From Stenotrophomonas sp. (GTDB lineage: Bacteria > Pseudomonadota > Gammaproteobacteria > Xanthomonadales > Xanthomonadaceae): a stretch of 8,517 nucleotides of DNA. The position numbers and the translations under genes are program-made. Of the stretch, positions 6,055-8,517 are shown piece by piece. The stretch is from the NCBI GenBank assembly GCA_003525885.1, contig DQIG01000309.1, forward strand, positions 1-8,517, read 5' to 3'. A model generated the notes under the pieces. That model was not told the DNA's origin. It saw only the letters and a list, made by a program, of their open reading frames with translations, and made no database searches. How positions within the stretch are numbered: position 1 is the first letter of the stretch; every line of letters starts with the position of its first letter.

Positions 6055-8517
6055 CACAGCGCCACCTTCAGGCCCAGCGCATAGGTGCGGCCGTACTCTT
6101 CCATCTGCAGGGTGCGCGAACGGGTGCCCTGGTACAGCTCCAACGGCTTGTCCAGCAGGTTCTGCGCTTCGAAATACACGCTCACGCGCGGGGTGAACTT
6201 GTAGTCCAGCGAGAAATCGAGCTGGGTGTTGGGTGCCACGTAGATGTCGAATGCGCGCCCCTTGCCGATGCTGTCCAGGTACTCGCTGCGGTACACGGCC
6301 GCCAGACGCGTGCTTACACCGTACTTTTCATAGCCGATGTGTGCGCTGTAGACATGCTTGGAAGCGCGCGGCAGCGTGAAGTCCTCGCCCGCACGGTCCT
6401 TGATGCCGGCGTCGAACTTGGTATCCAGCCAGGTGCCACTGGCACCGACCAGCAGGCCATCAAGACCGTCCGGCAGGAAGGCCAGCTGCTGCTGCCAGTT
6501 GAATTCCGCGCCACGCACGGTGGCCCTGCGACCATTGATCGGCTGGGTCACGTCGAATCCACCGTAGGCCGGATCATTGGTCCGCACGGTTTCCACGATG
6601 TAGCCATCGATCGACTTGTGGAACAAACCCAGCGAAACGATGCCGCTGCTGCCGATGTACTTCTCCACCGACAGGTCGATGTTCTTCGACTCGTACGGAT
6701 CGAGTTCCGGATTGCCCAGGCGCACTTCCTCGTCACCGCGGCTGTAGCCCACGCGCGGCGAGACGTCGCCGAAGGACGGGCGCGATACGGTCTTGTTGGC
6801 CGACGCGCGCAGCACCCAGTCATCGGCGGCGTCATAGCGCAGATGCAGGCCCGGCAGCACGTTGGTGTAGCTGCTGTTGGCCACGCGCGGGGTGACGGTG
6901 AAACTACGGCCGTTCGCTGCCACGTCCACCTGGTTGCCGACCGCCTTGAAGCGGGTGTTCTCTACGCGCACGCCGCCGATGATGCGCAGCGCGCCCACGT
7001 CCCAGGTCCCCATGGCGTAGCTGGCGAAGATGTCTTCGCTGGCCACGTAATCCTCTTCCAGCGAGGTCATCGCGTTGCCACCCACGTCCTGCGGGCGGGC
7101 GCTGTACTGGCCACCATTGGCTGCCCAGAAGGCGCGCATCGCGGCCGAATCCATGCCGTCGCCGAGGTTGCCGTGACGGTATTCGGGCGAAGATGTGGTC
7201 CAGCTCGACAGCGCCACCTTCGGGCCGACGCGCAGTTCGCGCTCATCCACATTGACGTCGCGGTCGCGCCAGCGGCCCAGCAGGCCGAACTTGATGCTGC
7301 CGCTGTCGCCGTCGAAGCGCACGTTGACCTGCGCGCTGTGCTCCTTGTCGTTCACCTGCTTGGGCGAAAGCACGAAGCGGTCGAACGCGTAGTTGCTGTT
7401 GTCCAGCCACTGCGGATTGTCGAAACTGTAGCTGGGCAGGCGGCTGCTCTGGTCCAGGGTGCCGTTGAAGGCTTTGCCGTTGAGCTTGAAGCGCGCCTCC
7501 ATCTCGTCGTTCACGCGCTCTTCGGTACGGGTGTAGCCGATCCGGTAATCGACCACGGCGTTGGTCAGCTTGTTCTCACCACCGAGACTGGCCGCGAAGG
7601 TGTTTTCCTTCTTGGTGCGGTAGCGCATGCGCTTGTCGATGGAATCCTTCGGCATGCCATCCAGGCGGTACTGGTCGGTGCCGGTCTTGACCATCTTCGC
7701 GTCGTCGAAGTTGAAGATCACGCGCTGGCGGGTCTCCGCATCATCGAACTGGCTGTACAGCGTGCGCAGGTAGTACTTGCTGTCTTCGTTGGGGCGCCAG
7801 TCGAGGTTGAGGTTGGCACCGATGCGCTTGCGCTCGATCTCGTACTTGCGGTGCTGCAGGTTGATCGCGGTCACGTCGCCGGGGGCGGCATCGTCCTCGC
7901 CGTCGTACTCCACTTCGGTGTTGTCCGACTCGAACCTGCGCTTCTGGTAATTCACGCCCAGTGCCACGCCGAACGTGTCGTTGAACACTTCGCTGTAGTT
8001 GAAGGCAGCCTTGGGGCTGGTCTCGCCGGACAGCTGCTGGTGGCTGCCCTCGATCTTGCCGCGCAGGCTGCGACCGTCGCGGTCGAAGGCCGAAGCCGAT
8101 TCCACCAGCACGGCGCCGCCGATGGCATCACCCGGCATGTCCGGGGTCGGCGACTTCACCACGCGCAGGCGCTCGGTGGAGTCGGACGGGATCACGTCCA
8201 GCGGCGCGGCGCGGCTGGAATCTTCCGGCGTGCCGATGGCGATGCCATCCACGCTGACGCTGTTGAGATTGGCATCCAGGCCGCGAATGACCACGAAGCG
8301 GCCTTCGCCCTGGTCGCGGGTCACGCTGACGCCCGGCAGGCGCTGCAGTGATTCGGCCACGTTCTTGTCCGGGTACTGGCCCAGCGCATCGGAGGACACC
8401 GCGTCCTCGATGGCGTCGCTGCTGCGCTTGAGGTCGACTGCGCGGATCTGCGATTCGAGCTGGGCGCGCACTTCGATGCGATCCAGGTCGACCGCGTCGG
8501 CCGCCACGGCGCCGGTG
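6054..8517 (-). CDS. TonB-dependent outer-membrane receptor (5' end outside window)
   Basis: Imports a substrate across the outer membrane, powered by TonB-ExbBD. The last 820 residues are visible; the reading frame stays open to the window edge (TGAVAADAVDLDRIEV...), so the signal peptide and true start lie beyond 8517. A GTG at 8507 opens this frame but is an internal Val. LDRIEV (11-16) may be the TonB box. The plug follows, with SDALGQYPDKNVAESLQRLPG (42-62), EGRFVVIRGLDANLNSVSVDG (71-91), LDVIPSDSTERLRVVKS and DAIGGAVLVES (130-140), typical of the large Xanthomonas/Caulobacter receptor subfamily. The remainder is a 22-strand-type barrel ending with QNLLDKPLELYQG and YALGLKVAL; the final residue is Leu where Phe is more common. 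Tight linkage to a phytase-like gene and a phosphoesterase suggests a phosphorylated ligand, by context only. An iron-siderophore or sugar ligand is not excluded. Confidence 0.93.
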   Translation of the reverse strand, partial: TGAVAADAVDLDRIEVRAQLESQIRAVDLKRSSDAIEDAVSSDALGQYPDKNVAESLQRLPGVSVTRDQGEGRFVVIRGLDANLNSVSVDGIAIGTPEDSSRAAPLDVIPSDSTERLRVVKSPTPDMPGDAIGGAVLVESASAFDRDGRSLRGKIEGSHQQLSGETSPKAAFNYSEVFNDTFGVALGVNYQKRRFESDNTEVEYDGEDDAAPGDVTAINLQHRKYEIERKRIGANLNLDWRPNEDSKYYLRTLYSQFDDAETRQRVIFNFDDAKMVKTGTDQYRLDGMPKDSIDKRMRYRTKKENTFAASLGGENKLTNAVVDYRIGYTRTEERVNDEMEARFKLNGKAFNGTLDQSSRLPSYSFDNPQWLDNSNYAFDRFVLSPKQVNDKEHSAQVNVRFDGDSGSIKFGLLGRWRDRDVNVDERELRVGPKVALSSWTTSSPEYRHGNLGDGMDSAAMRAFWAANGGQYSARPQDVGGNAMTSLEEDYVASEDIFASYAMGTWDVGALRIIGGVRVENTRFKAVGNQVDVAANGRSFTVTPRVANSSYTNVLPGLHLRYDAADDWVLRASANKTVSRPSFGDVSPRVGYSRGDEEVRLGNPELDPYESKNIDLSVEKYIGSSGIVSLGLFHKSIDGYIVETVRTNDPAYGGFDVTQPINGRRATVRGAEFNWQQQLAFLPDGLDGLLVGASGTWLDTKFDAGIKDRAGEDFTLPRASKHVYSAHIGYEKYGVSTRLAAVYRSEYLDSIGKGRAFDIYVAPNTQLDFSLDYKFTPRVSVYFEAQNLLDKPLELYQGTRSRTLQMEEYGRTYALGLKVAL
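6062..6068 (-). promoter_or_regulatory. Ribosome binding site inside the receptor's 3' end
   Basis: AAGGTGG on the minus strand, within the last codons of the receptor gene and 7 nt before the ATG at 6054. It favours that ATG over the adjacent in-frame GTG at 6057 and fits translational coupling through the TGATG overlap. Confidence 0.6.

Noticed and set aside
6339..8351. 670-codon open frame on the plus strand opposite the receptor gene
   Set aside because: Antisense to a clear TonB-dependent receptor. The product is rich in Ala, Val, His and Arg with no recognisable domain, as expected from the complement of GC-rich codons.
1..8517. Mobile element, CRISPR array, phage or defence system
   Set aside because: No transposase, integrase, direct-repeat array, tRNA attachment site or toxin-antitoxin pair was found; the gene content is ordinary chromosomal envelope and repair functions apart from the phosphate cluster.

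Overview
The window is GC-rich, densely coding bacterial chromosome. Every gene I can support lies on the minus strand, so transcription runs from high to low coordinates. The protein content suggests a Xanthomonadaceae-type gammaproteobacterium, most likely Stenotrophomonas or a close relative: a TonB-dependent receptor of the Xanthomonas/Caulobacter kind, a YiaD-like OmpA lipoprotein and a class I photolyase. This genus assignment comes from protein style only; no search was run.

Right-hand part (8517 to 2938): a tightly packed run of four genes for exported proteins. In order of transcription they are a TonB-dependent outer-membrane receptor (5' end outside the window), a lipoprotein resembling beta-propeller phytases, a secreted calcineurin-like phosphoesterase with a fibronectin-type N-terminal domain, and a family I inorganic pyrophosphatase carrying a Sec signal peptide. 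The first two junctions are stop/start overlaps (TGATG, ATGA). The third gap is 10 nt, and the upstream stop codon touches the next gene's ribosome binding site. The set reads as a candidate envelope pathway for capturing phosphorylated organic compounds (phytate is the obvious guess) and stripping them to inorganic phosphate. The receptor would import or bind the substrate, the propeller and the phosphoesterase would hydrolyse phosphate esters, and the pyrophosphatase would split pyrophosphate outside the cytoplasm. The function is inferred from families and gene order. This is the most interesting part of the window.

Middle (2878 to 2447): a small four-helix membrane protein of unknown function, 59 nt after the pyrophosphatase and possibly its co-transcribed tail. 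Its start is preceded by a run of eight G.

Left-hand part (2301 to 51): phrB (DNA photolyase, GTG start), then a YiaD-like OmpA-domain lipoprotein gene. An inverted repeat followed by a T-rich stretch separates them. The OmpA gene ends in two adjacent perfect hairpins with the same CGTAG centre, and a probable terminator arm is cut by the window edge.

There is no tRNA, rRNA, CRISPR array, insertion sequence, integrase or other sign of recent transfer. No gene-free stretch exceeds about 145 nt.
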